DNA of 64,000 nt. It comes from Pseudomonas sp. Irchel 3E13. GTDB lineage: Bacteria > Pseudomonadota > Gammaproteobacteria > Pseudomonadales > Pseudomonadaceae. Both the position numbers and the translations under genes were made by a program. This document shows, one piece after another, positions 1 to 8,815 of the stretch (positions are counted from its first letter, which is position 1; each line of letters opens with the position of its first letter). The notes beneath the pieces are model-generated. The model did not search any database. It saw only the letters and a list, made by a program, of their open reading frames with translations, and had not been told where the DNA came from. The DNA is taken from the NCBI RefSeq assembly GCF_900187455.1, contig NZ_FYDX01000002.1, forward strand, positions 434,001 to 498,000. The letters are read 5' to 3'.

Positions 1-2857
1 CCGCAGACTTCGGCAGCGACTCGATGACCTGGGTGGGAACGCCCTCCAAGGTCTCCTCGCGCAGCAGGCGGTGGGTCCAGTCCTGGGGCTTGTGGCCAAT
101 CAGGTCGCCGTAGGTCAGGTCGGTGCCGACGAAGCTGCGGTTGTTGTTGCTGCTGGCCAGGCGCCGAGCCTTTTTCAGGGTCGGCAGGTACACCCAGACA
201 TCATCCTGCGCGGGCTTTTCGATGATCAGCGTGGTGGTGTTGCGCACATCGCCCGGCGACAGGAAACGTATGACCCGGCGGTTGTGCGTGCCGTCATCCT
301 GCAGGCGGGTCGCGGCGAAGGTCTTGCGCACCCGCTCCTGGCCGGAGGCGTTGGTCAGGGTGAAGGTCGATTGCGACAGGGAGCTGTCCATGCGCGTCGC
401 CTGGTAGCTGCGCGACATGATGTCGTCGGCATTGGCGTCCGCGGCCAGCGCGCTGTCCGGCCGCAGCAGCACGCCGATGGCAAGGGCAAACAGCAGCGGC
501 AGGACCGCGCCAGGCAGTGGCTTTTTCATCGCTTGGGCTCGCAGGAAAGTTGGCGGGAAGGCCTTCATCAGCGCCGGGATCAGCACCAGAGCGCACAGCG
601 CGCTGACGATCATCGACAGCACGATGAGGAAGCCGAACCAGATGTGGATATAGAAGTTGAACGACAGCATCAGCACCGAGTAGCCGCCGGCAATCGCCGT
701 GGCGACATAGACCACCGCCTTGCCGGCGGTGCGCATGGTTTCCCGCAGGGCCAGGTCGAAATCCTCGACCCGCTGCAGTTCCTCGCGCATGCGGTAGAGG
801 ATGTAGATGGCGTAGTCGGCGCCGATCCCGATGGCCATGGCCGACGCCACCGAGTTGGGGGTGTTGAGCGGAATGCCGGTGGCGCCCATCACGCCGAGGT
901 TGACCAGTACGGTCACCGCCAGCGGCACGACGAGGTAAACGCCGCCCATCAGCGAGCGGAACACCAAGGCGCCGGCCAGCAGGATCACGCCCATCATCTG
1001 CAGGATGTTCATGATCTTGCCGTGCACCAGGGTTTCGCTGAGGGCCGACGACTGCGGAACGCTGCCGCCGATCTGCACCTTCACCCCCGGCGGCAGGCGC
1101 TCCTGCACGAAGCCGCGAATCGCTTGCACCAGGCCGGCGGCGTAGGTGCTGCTGTCGTTGCGGGTCCAGACGATCAGGCTGGCGTTGCGGTACTCGTAGT
1201 CGATGTAGGCGTCGAAGTCAGTGGGATCGCCGGACATGGAGTACAGCAGCAGGTACTGGGAAACCATGTCCTGGGCGTCCGGCACGCGGAAGTAGCGCGG
1301 GTCGCCTTCGTTCATCGACTGGCTCATCTGCTTGATGAAATCGACGATGGAGGTGGTCTTGCCCACGTCCGGCAGGGTTTCGACAAACCGCTGGGTGTCT
1401 TCGATCAGGCGCAGGGTGCGCGGGTCTTTCAGGCTGTCGGTCTGCAGGCCCTGGAACACCACGTAGAGGGTGTTGGTCCCGGCCAGCTTGCGGTTGAGGA
1501 ATTCATCGTCCTGATACACCGCCAGGCGGCTGCCGAAGTAACTCTTGGTCGAGTTCTCCTTGTTGAGAAACAGCAGGCCGATGGAGGACAGCAACGCGAC
1601 CGCCATGAACAGCGAAACGATCAGCCCGCGGCGCTTGAGGATCAGCCCGGTCAGGTGGTCGGCGAGGCGATCCCATACCCTCGGCCCCTTGACGTCTGGT
1701 GCCTTGACCGCAGGCGCCGGCAGGTAACTGCGCAGGGCCGGAATAAAGGTCAGCTCGATGAACAGCGCGCTGAGAATGCCAAGGCCGGTGAACAGGCCAA
1801 AGGTGCGGATGGTGGCGATCTCGAAGGTGACCAGGGAAAAGAAGCCCAGCACCGCCACGCCACCCGCCGTCAGCATCACCGGCGCGGCCCGACTGAGGGA
1901 CTGGATGATCGCCTGGTCGTTGAGCTGCTGCGGCGAGCCCGGCGCGCCGCCGAGGGTGAGCTTGTCGTACTCCTCGTAATAGCGCTTGAGGATCTGCACG
2001 GCATGCCCGGCGGCGACCGCGAGGATCAGGATCGGCGTGGTGGCGTTGAACGCATCCATCGGCACGCCGACCGCGCCCATGATGCCCAGCCCCCAGATCA
2101 CCGCGAGCACTGCGGTGAGCAGCGGCAGGATCAGGCCCTGCACGGTGCGGAAGGCTTCCAGGTGGATCAGGCCGATGATCAGCAGAGCGATGGGAAACAG
2201 AATGGCCATGCGCTGGGCGAAGCGTTCCACCGCGGCGAAAAACACCGGCGAGCCACTGGCGGTGATCTTCAGGTCCGGCGCGCGGTGTTCGTCGATGACC
2301 TTCTGCACCCCGTCCATGATCTTGCGGAAACCGCCCTGGTCGGCATGGATCGCAAACGACAGCGACACCAGGCTGCCATCCTCCGACACCAGCGTGCCGC
2401 GATACACCGGATTATTGGCGAGGCGCTCCTGCAGGCGGGCGATGGCGCCGGGGTCGATCGGTGTGTCCAGCAGCGGTTCGACGCGCATTTCGTCGGCGGC
2501 CCCGGCAATCGACTTGGCCTTGTTCGCCGTGACGCTCATCAGCGTATGGCCCTTGACCCCGGGCAGCGTACTGATCTGCGTGGAAAGCTCGCCAAGGGTC
2601 GTGAGAATGCGCGGGGTCAGCGCGCTACCGCCCTCCGCCGCACTGATGCCGATGACCACCACATGCTTGGAACCAAACAACGATTCGGCCAGGTTGGTGC
2701 CAATCACACTCGGGTGCGCCTGCGGCAACATGGTGTTGGGGTTGATGACGATCTGCAGGTTTCTGACCTGGGTGGCGAACAGCACCGTGGCCAAACTCAG
2801 GGCAATAAGAACCCACAACCGGGATCTGACGATCCAGGCAACTGTATTTCTTATCAT
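1..2857 (-). CDS. MMPL/RND-family transporter fused to a LolA-like lipoprotein-sorting domain (3' end outside window)
   Basis: The ATG at 2857 opens a frame that stays open to the window edge, so at least 952 residues are visible and the C-terminus is missing. Residues 1-776 form a complete MMPL-type RND exporter: an N-terminal membrane helix, a periplasmic loop, a membrane block, then the same plan repeated (GIGADYAIYILYRMR lies in the second block). These proteins move lipids or hydrophobic products across the inner membrane. From residue 777 the frame continues into what looks like a separate gene start, MKKPLPG plus a hydrophobic stretch ending ALAADA, followed by an outer-membrane lipoprotein-sorting (LolA-like) domain. 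No stop separates the two parts. The old signal peptide would act as an extra membrane anchor placing the LolA-like domain in the periplasm. It is the last gene of the minus-strand operon. Confidence 0.85.
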   Translation of the reverse strand, partial: MIRNTVAWIVRSRLWVLIALSLATVLFATQVRNLQIVINPNTMLPQAHPSVIGTNLAESLFGSKHVVVIGISAAEGGSALTPRILTTLGELSTQISTLPGVKGHTLMSVTANKAKSIAGAADEMRVEPLLDTPIDPGAIARLQERLANNPVYRGTLVSEDGSLVSLSFAIHADQGGFRKIMDGVQKVIDEHRAPDLKITASGSPVFFAAVERFAQRMAILFPIALLIIGLIHLEAFRTVQGLILPLLTAVLAVIWGLGIMGAVGVPMDAFNATTPILILAVAAGHAVQILKRYYEEYDKLTLGGAPGSPQQLNDQAIIQSLSRAAPVMLTAGGVAVLGFFSLVTFEIATIRTFGLFTGLGILSALFIELTFIPALRSYLPAPAVKAPDVKGPRVWDRLADHLTGLILKRRGLIVSLFMAVALLSSIGLLFLNKENSTKSYFGSRLAVYQDDEFLNRKLAGTNTLYVVFQGLQTDSLKDPRTLRLIEDTQRFVETLPDVGKTTSIVDFIKQMSQSMNEGDPRYFRVPDAQDMVSQYLLLYSMSGDPTDFDAYIDYEYRNASLIVWTRNDSSTYAAGLVQAIRGFVQERLPPGVKVQIGGSVPQSSALSETLVHGKIMNILQMMGVILLAGALVFRSLMGGVYLVVPLAVTVLVNLGVMGATGIPLNTPNSVASAMAIGIGADYAIYILYRMREELQRVEDFDLALRETMRTAGKAVVYVATAIAGGYSVLMLSFNFYIHIWFGFLIVLSMIVSALCALVLIPALMKAFPPTFLRAQAMKKPLPGAVLPLLFALAIGVLLRPDSALAADANADDIMSRSYQATRMDSSLSQSTFTLTNASGQERVRKTFAATRLQDDGTHNRRVIRFLSPGDVRNTTTLIIEKPAQDDVWVYLPTLKKARRLASSNNNRSFVGTDLTYGDLIGHKPQDWTHRLLREETLEGVPTQVIESLPKSA

Positions 2858-2886
2858 GTTCAACTCATCCTTCAGATGAACTGCGG

Positions 2887-3936
2887 TTAGTTGCCCAGAT
2901 ACTCCCGGACATATTCGACGACGCGGGCAGCGTCGTTATTGGCGCCGACCACGAGTTCCGACGCGCGACAACTCAGCCACTTGCGGCCCATCAGGAAAAA
3001 GCCCGGTTGCGGCGTGCGGCCTTCGTGGCCGATACCGACGCCAAAGGCTTCGGCGCCGGGCAGTTGAATCCAGCCGGTGTCTTCCCGATAACCGTTGCAC
3101 CAGATCACCGCCTGGACCGGCTCGTGACGCTGGTCCTGGAAGATCAGCCCGGTTTCATCGGCATCGATGGCGCGTGCTCTGATCTCCACACCCCGTTGTG
3201 CCAGTGCGTTGTTGTTGGCACTCGCCACCGGAATCGGATCGCGCTTTCTGATGATTCCCGCGACCCAGGTATCGTGCTGGGCCGACAGGATTCCCAGGCT
3301 GTTCAACCACCAGAACACGTCCTTGCCCAGCACCCGATTCGGCACCAGCTTGCGCTGACGCCCACAGGCCAAAATCACCCTGTGTTGCGCGGCCAGTTCC
3401 AGGGCGATCTGCCGCCCGCTGGCGCCGTCACCGACCACGGCGATCCGAGAGCCGGCGGGCATAAAGCCGGCATCGCGAAACTCGCCGGCGGTCAATTGCA
3501 CGACCCGCGGATCGAGCTTCCGCGCAAAACCGGGCACGACCGGCGCCTGGTTGGAGCCGGTGGCATTGATCACGCTGCGGCAGCGAATGACTTCGCCATT
3601 TTCCAGCAGTGCCTCGAAGCCGTTTGCAACCGCGCTCAACCGCGCCACGCGGGTAGCGAAGGACACCCGCACCTGCTTCGCCCGGGCGAACGCTTCCAGG
3701 TAATCGGCAAATTCATGGCCTGAGGCATAGCCCTCGGGGTCGCCGAGCATCGGCAGATCCGCCAGACGACAGAACTGCCGCGAGGTGAACAGCCGCAGGC
3801 TGGCAGGCCGTTGCCGCCAGACCTCGCCGGCGCGCGGACCGGCATCGAGCACCCGGTAGTCGATGCCGGCCCGCGCCAGTAAATGCCCGCACAGCAGGCC
3901 CGATTGCCCGCCGCCGATAACGAGACAGTCGAGCAT
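2887..3936 (-). CDS. FAD/NAD(P)-dependent oxidoreductase (flavin monooxygenase-like)
   Basis: This 349-residue protein has an N-terminal FAD Rossmann motif (GGGQSG, residues 8-13), an ATGSNQAP segment near 125-132 typical of flavin monooxygenases and thioredoxin-reductase-like enzymes, and a second nucleotide-binding motif, GDGASG, at 169-174, probably for NAD(P)H. No signal peptide is seen, so it is cytoplasmic. Its ATG directly abuts the stop of the acyl carrier protein gene, and 29 bases separate it from the transporter gene, which implies co-translation in one operon. The likely role is oxidation of the carrier-bound or released acyl product. The substrate cannot be read from sequence. 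Confidence 0.8.
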   Translation of the reverse strand: MLDCLVIGGGQSGLLCGHLLARAGIDYRVLDAGPRAGEVWRQRPASLRLFTSRQFCRLADLPMLGDPEGYASGHEFADYLEAFARAKQVRVSFATRVARLSAVANGFEALLENGEVIRCRSVINATGSNQAPVVPGFARKLDPRVVQLTAGEFRDAGFMPAGSRIAVVGDGASGRQIALELAAQHRVILACGRQRKLVPNRVLGKDVFWWLNSLGILSAQHDTWVAGIIRKRDPIPVASANNNALAQRGVEIRARAIDADETGLIFQDQRHEPVQAVIWCNGYREDTGWIQLPGAEAFGVGIGHEGRTPQPGFFLMGRKWLSCRASELVVGANNDAARVVEYVREYLGN

Positions 3937-4281
3937 TCAGACCCCCAGCGCGGCTTTCAGGTCGAGGGATTCGCCGGACAGCTCCGACCAGACAAAGCTG
4001 GCCAGGGCGCCGACGGTGACGAAGTCATAGGCGGCGGTCGGGTCGAGGGCGATACCCAGGTGCCGCTCCAGCGCTGCCACCAGTTCGACCCGGGCCACCG
4101 AGTCGAGGCCGATATAGTCGAACGACAGGTTGTCGTGGATTTCTTCGACGAAATCCGGCTGATGCACCCGCAGGTAATCCCGCAGGCGTGTCTTGATCAG
4201 CGCTTTGACGGCGGCCAGGCCTTCCTCCGCGGACCAGGCGGCATTGGGCAACGGGACGGTCAGGTTCAGATCGGCGGTCAT
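3937..4281 (-). CDS. acyl carrier protein
   Basis: The protein has 114 residues, longer than a typical primary-metabolism ACP because of an N-terminal extension of about 25 residues. The phosphopantetheine site is seen as IGLDSVARVELV, with Ser61 as the attachment residue. The ATG at 4281 is chosen because it overlaps the stop codon of the upstream ligase gene as ATGA, a translational-coupling arrangement. A longer open frame upstream lies inside the ligase gene and has no carrier-protein character. The neighbouring fatty acyl-AMP ligase most likely loads this carrier. Confidence 0.88.
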   Translation of the reverse strand: MTADLNLTVPLPNAAWSAEEGLAAVKALIKTRLRDYLRVHQPDFVEEIHDNLSFDYIGLDSVARVELVAALERHLGIALDPTAAYDFVTVGALASFVWSELSGESLDLKAALGV

Positions 4282-6053
4282 GGCGCGATGGCCTCCAGGC
4301 AGGACGGGGTCGGTTGGCGGGTGGAGTGGATCAGCAGGCGGTGCTGTTCGATGCTGCCGTCGAGGTGGCGGCTGGCGCACAGATGACGCTGCACCTTGCC
4401 GCTGGAAGTGCGCGGAATCGCGCCCTGGTACAGGTAGGCGATGTCTTCCAGGCGCACTTCGTGGGCGGCCATCAGCACCGCACGCAACTGGCGAGTGAGA
4501 CTTGGGAAATCCAGGTCGCCGGCGCTGCGGTCGCGACGGGGAAACTCGATCCAGGCAACCACCTGCGGGCTCGGGCCGGCCTCGACGGCGAACACCGCAA
4601 TGGCGGCCTCGCCGAGTGCTGGATGCACATCGCGCAGGCTGGTTTCCAGGTCATGGGGGTGAACATTGCGTCCGCGCAGAATGATCAATTCCTTGATCCG
4701 GCCGGCGATATACAGGCTTCCATCGTGGACAAAACCCAGGTCGCCGGTGCGCATCCACGGGCCTTGGCCGCAAGCGGTGGTGGCGCCGAAGGTGGCAGCA
4801 CTGGCCTGGGCGTTGGCCCAGTAACCTGAGGCGACGCTGGGGCCGGAAAACCAGACCTCGCCCGTCTGGCCGTCGTCGACGCGGCGACGGCTGTCGGGAT
4901 CGACGATTGCCACCTGATGATCACGCACCACAGGACCGCAATTGACCAGGGCCTGCGCGTCCTGATCGACCTCGCTGGCGATGATGGCGATGCCGTTTTC
5001 CAGGTCCTTGCGGGCGACGTTCAGCACCCTTTGCCCATTCGCCGCCACGCCACCGGACACGATCAGGGTCGCTTCCGCCAGGCCGTAGCACGGCGTGACC
5101 GTTCCCGTGCGCAGGCCGTAGCGGGCGAACTTTTCTTCGAAACGCTCCAGCACCGTGGCGCTGATCGGTTCGGCACCGCAGAAGAGCACGCGCAGCGCCG
5201 ACAGGTCCAGTTGCGCCGCCGTGCGCTCGTCGACCTCGGCCTGCACGCACAAGGCCAGGGCGAAGTTCGGTGCTCCGGTAGCCGCTGCGCCGTACTGGCT
5301 GAGCAAGGTCAGCCAGCGCAGCGGCCGCTGCAGGAAATGCAGCGGCGACATGAACACATAGTGGCCGCCCAGAGAGATGGGTTGCAGCAGCGCGCCGATC
5401 AGGCCCATGTCGTGAAACTGCGGCAACCAGCCAGCGCCGACAACACCCTCGCCCAGTTGCAGGACGGAATGGATCGCGCGCTCGTTGGCGATCAGTTGCG
5501 AGTGCCGGACCATCACGCCCTTGGGCACACCGGTGGAGCCGGAGGTGTATTGGATGAACGCCAGTTGCTCAGGGTCCGGGCGGGTCAGTTGCGCACAGGC
5601 CGGGTTTGCAGCAAGCGGCTCGCAGTAAAACTTCAGGTCCTCACGCCGGCCCAGTCCTTCGGCGATCGAGGTTTGCAGCTCGGGCACGGTCAATACTGCA
5701 GCAGCGCCGGCGTTTTCCACGATCTGTCCGAGGCGGGTGTAGTGATGGCTGTTGCGCGCCAGATTGGCCGGAATCGACACCGCTCGCGCATAAGCACAGG
5801 CGAAGAACGCCACGATGAAATCCAGCCCGGTGGGAAACAGCAGCAGGACATTCCTGTGCGCCAGCCCGGCGTCGCGCAGAACCGTCGCATAGCCCGTGGC
5901 GCGCTGGTGCAACTCGCCGTAGCTGAGCACCTGCCGGTCCTCCTCCTTGTGGCCGACGAAGGTGTAGGCCGGCGCGTCGGGCTGGGACGCCGCGTAGTGA
6001 TCGAGGCAGTCGAGGATGGTGCCGGCGCGGTCCAGCGGGATCAGTCGGCTCAT
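4278..6053 (-). CDS. fatty acyl-AMP ligase (FAAL)
   Basis: This 591-residue member of the ANL adenylating superfamily has core motif A3 at about 169-179 (YTSGSTGVPKG). The segment WLPQFHDMGLIG at about 209-220 is characteristic of FAAL enzymes, which make acyl-adenylates and pass them to a carrier protein rather than to CoA. The catalytic-lysine motif near the C-terminus is kept (TSSGKVQR). The adjacent, translationally coupled carrier protein is the expected acceptor. The start at 6053 overlaps the stop of the cysteine desulfurase gene as ATGA. A longer open frame to 6323 exists but is out-of-frame sequence of the desulfurase. The chain length of the substrate is unknown. Confidence 0.9.
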   Translation of the reverse strand: MSRLIPLDRAGTILDCLDHYAASQPDAPAYTFVGHKEEDRQVLSYGELHQRATGYATVLRDAGLAHRNVLLLFPTGLDFIVAFFACAYARAVSIPANLARNSHHYTRLGQIVENAGAAAVLTVPELQTSIAEGLGRREDLKFYCEPLAANPACAQLTRPDPEQLAFIQYTSGSTGVPKGVMVRHSQLIANERAIHSVLQLGEGVVGAGWLPQFHDMGLIGALLQPISLGGHYVFMSPLHFLQRPLRWLTLLSQYGAAATGAPNFALALCVQAEVDERTAAQLDLSALRVLFCGAEPISATVLERFEEKFARYGLRTGTVTPCYGLAEATLIVSGGVAANGQRVLNVARKDLENGIAIIASEVDQDAQALVNCGPVVRDHQVAIVDPDSRRRVDDGQTGEVWFSGPSVASGYWANAQASAATFGATTACGQGPWMRTGDLGFVHDGSLYIAGRIKELIILRGRNVHPHDLETSLRDVHPALGEAAIAVFAVEAGPSPQVVAWIEFPRRDRSAGDLDFPSLTRQLRAVLMAAHEVRLEDIAYLYQGAIPRTSSGKVQRHLCASRHLDGSIEQHRLLIHSTRQPTPSCLEAIAP

Positions 6054-7240
6054 GCTGGCACCTCTCCGCTGATCCGCCGCAGCATGCGGATCCCCGCCTC
6101 GACCGCGCCGACGAAACGTTCGAGGCTGTCCTCGGTGGTCAGCGGACCGAGGCTGACGCGCATGGTCGACTGGATCGCCGCCTCGCCAAGTCCCATGGCC
6201 ACCAGCACATGGGACAGCGACTTGGCGTTGTTGCTGGAACAGGCGGAACCAAGCGAGACCTGGATGCCATGCATCTGGTCCAGCAGCGCCGCCAGGGACT
6301 CGGCGCGAATCCCCGCGATGCACACGCTGAGGGTATTGGGCGCCTGCTTCGCCGGGTCCGCCGAGCCATGGATGGTCACGCCGGGAATCCGCAGTTGCAG
6401 TTGCTCGATCAGGTGCTCGCGGTAAATGCCCATGCGCGCGATGGTGTCGGGCATGGCCGCTGCCGCCACCTCGGCGGCCACGCCCATGGCAGTGACCAGC
6501 GCCGACGCCTCGGTGCCGCCGCGCAACCCACCCTCCTGGCCGCCGCCGTGCAGCAGCGGCTCAAGGACCACGCCGCTGCGCATGTACAGGCCGCCGACGC
6601 CCTTGGGCCCGCAAAACTTGTGCCCGGCGAACGACAGGGTGTCGATACCCAGCGCCTGGACATCCACGGGTATCTTGCCCACCGCCTGCACGCCATCGAC
6701 ATGGAAATGGATGCCGCGACCCTGCAGTACCCGGGCGATCTCGCCCACCGGCTGCAAGGTGCCGACTTCGTTGTTCATCAGCATGATCGAGACCAGCCGG
6801 GTGTTTTCCCGCAGGGCCTGGCGTACCCGCTCCGCGCTTACCAGGCCTTCACGGTCCGGCGCCAGGCGGGTGATCTCGAAGCCGAAGACCCGCTCCAGGT
6901 GAGCGGCGATCTCGAGGATCGACGAGTGCTCGATCGCCGAAATGATGATGTGGGTGGGCTGTGCCACTCGACCGATGGCGCCGCAGGCGAGCAACGAGCC
7001 CTTGATCGCCCAGTTGTTGGCCTCGGTTCCTCCCGAGGTAAACGTCAGCTCGGCCGGCGCGCAGTTCATCAGACCGGCGACCTGTTGCCGTGCGATGGCC
7101 AGGGCGTTGCGGTTCTGTTTGGCCAGCGTGTAGACGCTCGACGGGTTACCGAAGTGGTTCAAGGCCTCGCTCAGTGCATGAGAGGCTTCCTTGTACATCG
7201 GTGTCGTTGCGTTGTAATCGAAATAACCGTGAGTCGACAT
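6050..7240 (-). CDS. cysteine desulfurase (NifS/IscS class)
   Basis: This 396-residue PLP enzyme removes sulfur from cysteine as a persulfide. The PLP lysine is Lys208 in SFAGHKFCGPKG, and the persulfide-bearing cysteine is Cys334 in SLGSACSSNN, the mobile-loop pattern of class I desulfurases. The start at 7240 (MSTHGYF) is chosen because the family begins with this short lead into FDYNATTP; an upstream extension to 7309 is not supported. The gene sits between a U-type scaffold and the FAAL gene, away from any isc or suf cluster. It is therefore probably a dedicated sulfur or Fe-S supplier for this operon. Confidence 0.9.
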   Translation of the reverse strand: MSTHGYFDYNATTPMYKEASHALSEALNHFGNPSSVYTLAKQNRNALAIARQQVAGLMNCAPAELTFTSGGTEANNWAIKGSLLACGAIGRVAQPTHIIISAIEHSSILEIAAHLERVFGFEITRLAPDREGLVSAERVRQALRENTRLVSIMLMNNEVGTLQPVGEIARVLQGRGIHFHVDGVQAVGKIPVDVQALGIDTLSFAGHKFCGPKGVGGLYMRSGVVLEPLLHGGGQEGGLRGGTEASALVTAMGVAAEVAAAAMPDTIARMGIYREHLIEQLQLRIPGVTIHGSADPAKQAPNTLSVCIAGIRAESLAALLDQMHGIQVSLGSACSSNNAKSLSHVLVAMGLGEAAIQSTMRVSLGPLTTEDSLERFVGAVEAGIRMLRRISGEVPA

Positions 7241-7251
7241 CCTGTTCTTCC

Positions 7252-7611
7252 TCAGGCGGCGTTGTATTGCCGTAGCTGGATAAAGAGTGACTTGAGCATT
7301 TCCAGGCAATGATGTTGCGAAGGTTCTATTTCGCCTAACATCTGTTGCATGTCGGTACTGGTAATAGCCTCGAGCGTATCGAGGGACTTACCATCTATCT
7401 GCGCGCAGAATATATTTCCGGTGGCCAGGGAAGTTGCACAGCCCCAGGCCTGATAACGAACATTCTGAATAGCGCGATCGAGCACTTCGAACTGCACGCG
7501 AATACGGTCGCCACACACCGGATTACCCAGCTCGATGGCGGCAGCCTGTTCATCAACTTCGGCGGCGTATACAGGGTCGGAAAAGTTTCTGACGATAATA
7601 TCGTTGAACAT
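7252..7611 (-). CDS. U-type iron-sulfur cluster scaffold (IscU/NifU N-terminal family)
   Basis: This 119-residue protein carries the three scaffold cysteines in their usual contexts: Cys33 in NPVCGD, Cys58 in WGCATSLATGN and Cys102 in HHCLEML. These proteins receive sulfur from a cysteine desulfurase and build [2Fe-2S] or [4Fe-4S] clusters. The start at MFNDIIV (7611) fits the family; eight more in-frame codons lie upstream. The desulfurase gene follows 11 bases downstream. No other isc or suf genes are nearby, so this is a two-protein assembly unit specific to the cluster. Confidence 0.85.
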   Translation of the reverse strand: MFNDIIVRNFSDPVYAAEVDEQAAAIELGNPVCGDRIRVQFEVLDRAIQNVRYQAWGCATSLATGNIFCAQIDGKSLDTLEAITSTDMQQMLGEIEPSQHHCLEMLKSLFIQLRQYNAA

Positions 7612-7639
7612 ACAAAGTCCTTTTGCGAGGTCCACACTA

Positions 7640-8815
7640 TCAACTGGCGATCGGGCAGGTGCTCGAGGTTTGTCCGTCCATGGTTTTTTCCAGGTTCACC
7701 GCACAGCAACCAAACTCCAGCGACGATGGCGCTCGCATTACATATTCCATGCGTTGGCCACTGCGTCCCGACGGACTTTCACCCGGCAGCAGGATGACGA
7801 CGTCCTCGGTCAGGATCATTCCAGGCGTCGCCAGCGCCAGCGGATCGAGAATCCCCAACACGCCCTTCTCGCCCGGCGCGACTTCACGGCTCAGGTCGTT
7901 CATGTCGCGCACGGTGAAGTGCACATAGGGCGAAACGTGCTTGACCTGGTGTTCGTCATCAATGGCCATGACGTTGGATTCCACCAGCGCGTAGATGTCG
8001 CGCACCGAACCCGGATCGATGCCGAGGTATTCCTGGCACATCAGGTTGAATTCGCGGCGCGAAATCATCTGGCCGGTAAAGCGTTTCCAGCCGCCGAGGG
8101 TAATCACCCGGCTGCCGCGATCCAGGGTCAGGCGCTGGCCGGTCTGCTTGAGGAACTGCAGCAAGCGGTAGATCAGGAAGGGCGGGCCGATGATGTGGCG
8201 GGTGAACTGGTTTTCCCAGCCCTTGAGCTGTTCGATGGCCTGCTCGGGAACGAAGCGCTCCTGCTTGACCATGAACCGATGGGTATCGAGCATGCCGGCG
8301 AGCATGTTCAGTGCCTTGATCATGCCCATTTCCGGGATTTCCTCGGTGGACGGGCAGATATACAAGCCCGCGCCTTTGGAAATACCGAGGAACTCGCGGT
8401 ACATCGCATAGATCGCCACCACCGCAACATCGACGGTTTCATGGCAGCGCCGGGAAATACTCGGAATACCGCTGGTGCCGGTGCTGCGCATTTCGTGTTC
8501 GATCTGCGCAAGCGGCTTGGACAGCAATTCGTGACTGCTGGCGGACTTGAACTTGGCAATCGGCACCAGCGGAATGCGGATCAGGTCATCGAAGGTCGCG
8601 ATGCTGTCTTCATTGATGCCCTTGCTGTTACAGGCCTGCCGATAATAAGCATTGTTGCGGTAGTGAAAACGGAAGGCATCGACAATCAACGACGTCTTGA
8701 TCTCATCGAGCGTGTTCTGCGGCAACCGATAAAGTTCCGAAACCGATGCTGCCGCCGCTTTCAACGGGTCGATACCCAGTTCTTTCAGGCGTGCGGAAAA
8801 ATCGCTGCTGTTCAT
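7640..8815 (-). CDS. LuxE-like acyl-protein synthetase
   Basis: This 391-residue protein resembles the LuxE/acyl-protein synthetase branch of the adenylating enzymes, which activate a fatty acid and transfer it to a protein cysteine. Supporting segments are MRSTGTSGIPS (the phosphate-binding loop, about residues 108-118) and ITLGGWKRFTGQ in the middle of the protein. The ATG at 8815 is preceded by a GAGGAA ribosome-binding site, whereas the earlier ATG at 8833 has none. It is the first gene of the seven-gene minus-strand operon. It gives the operon a second adenylating enzyme besides the FAAL. Whether it acylates, reduces or releases the product is unknown. Confidence 0.78.
   Translation of the reverse strand: MNSSDFSARLKELGIDPLKAAAASVSELYRLPQNTLDEIKTSLIVDAFRFHYRNNAYYRQACNSKGINEDSIATFDDLIRIPLVPIAKFKSASSHELLSKPLAQIEHEMRSTGTSGIPSISRRCHETVDVAVVAIYAMYREFLGISKGAGLYICPSTEEIPEMGMIKALNMLAGMLDTHRFMVKQERFVPEQAIEQLKGWENQFTRHIIGPPFLIYRLLQFLKQTGQRLTLDRGSRVITLGGWKRFTGQMISRREFNLMCQEYLGIDPGSVRDIYALVESNVMAIDDEHQVKHVSPYVHFTVRDMNDLSREVAPGEKGVLGILDPLALATPGMILTEDVVILLPGESPSGRSGQRMEYVMRAPSSLEFGCCAVNLEKTMDGQTSSTCPIAS

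Noticed and set aside
71..2890. 939-codon open frame on the plus strand
   Set aside because: It lies opposite the MMPL-LolA gene; the product is rich in H, Q, R and G with no fold, as expected for an antisense shadow in GC-rich DNA.
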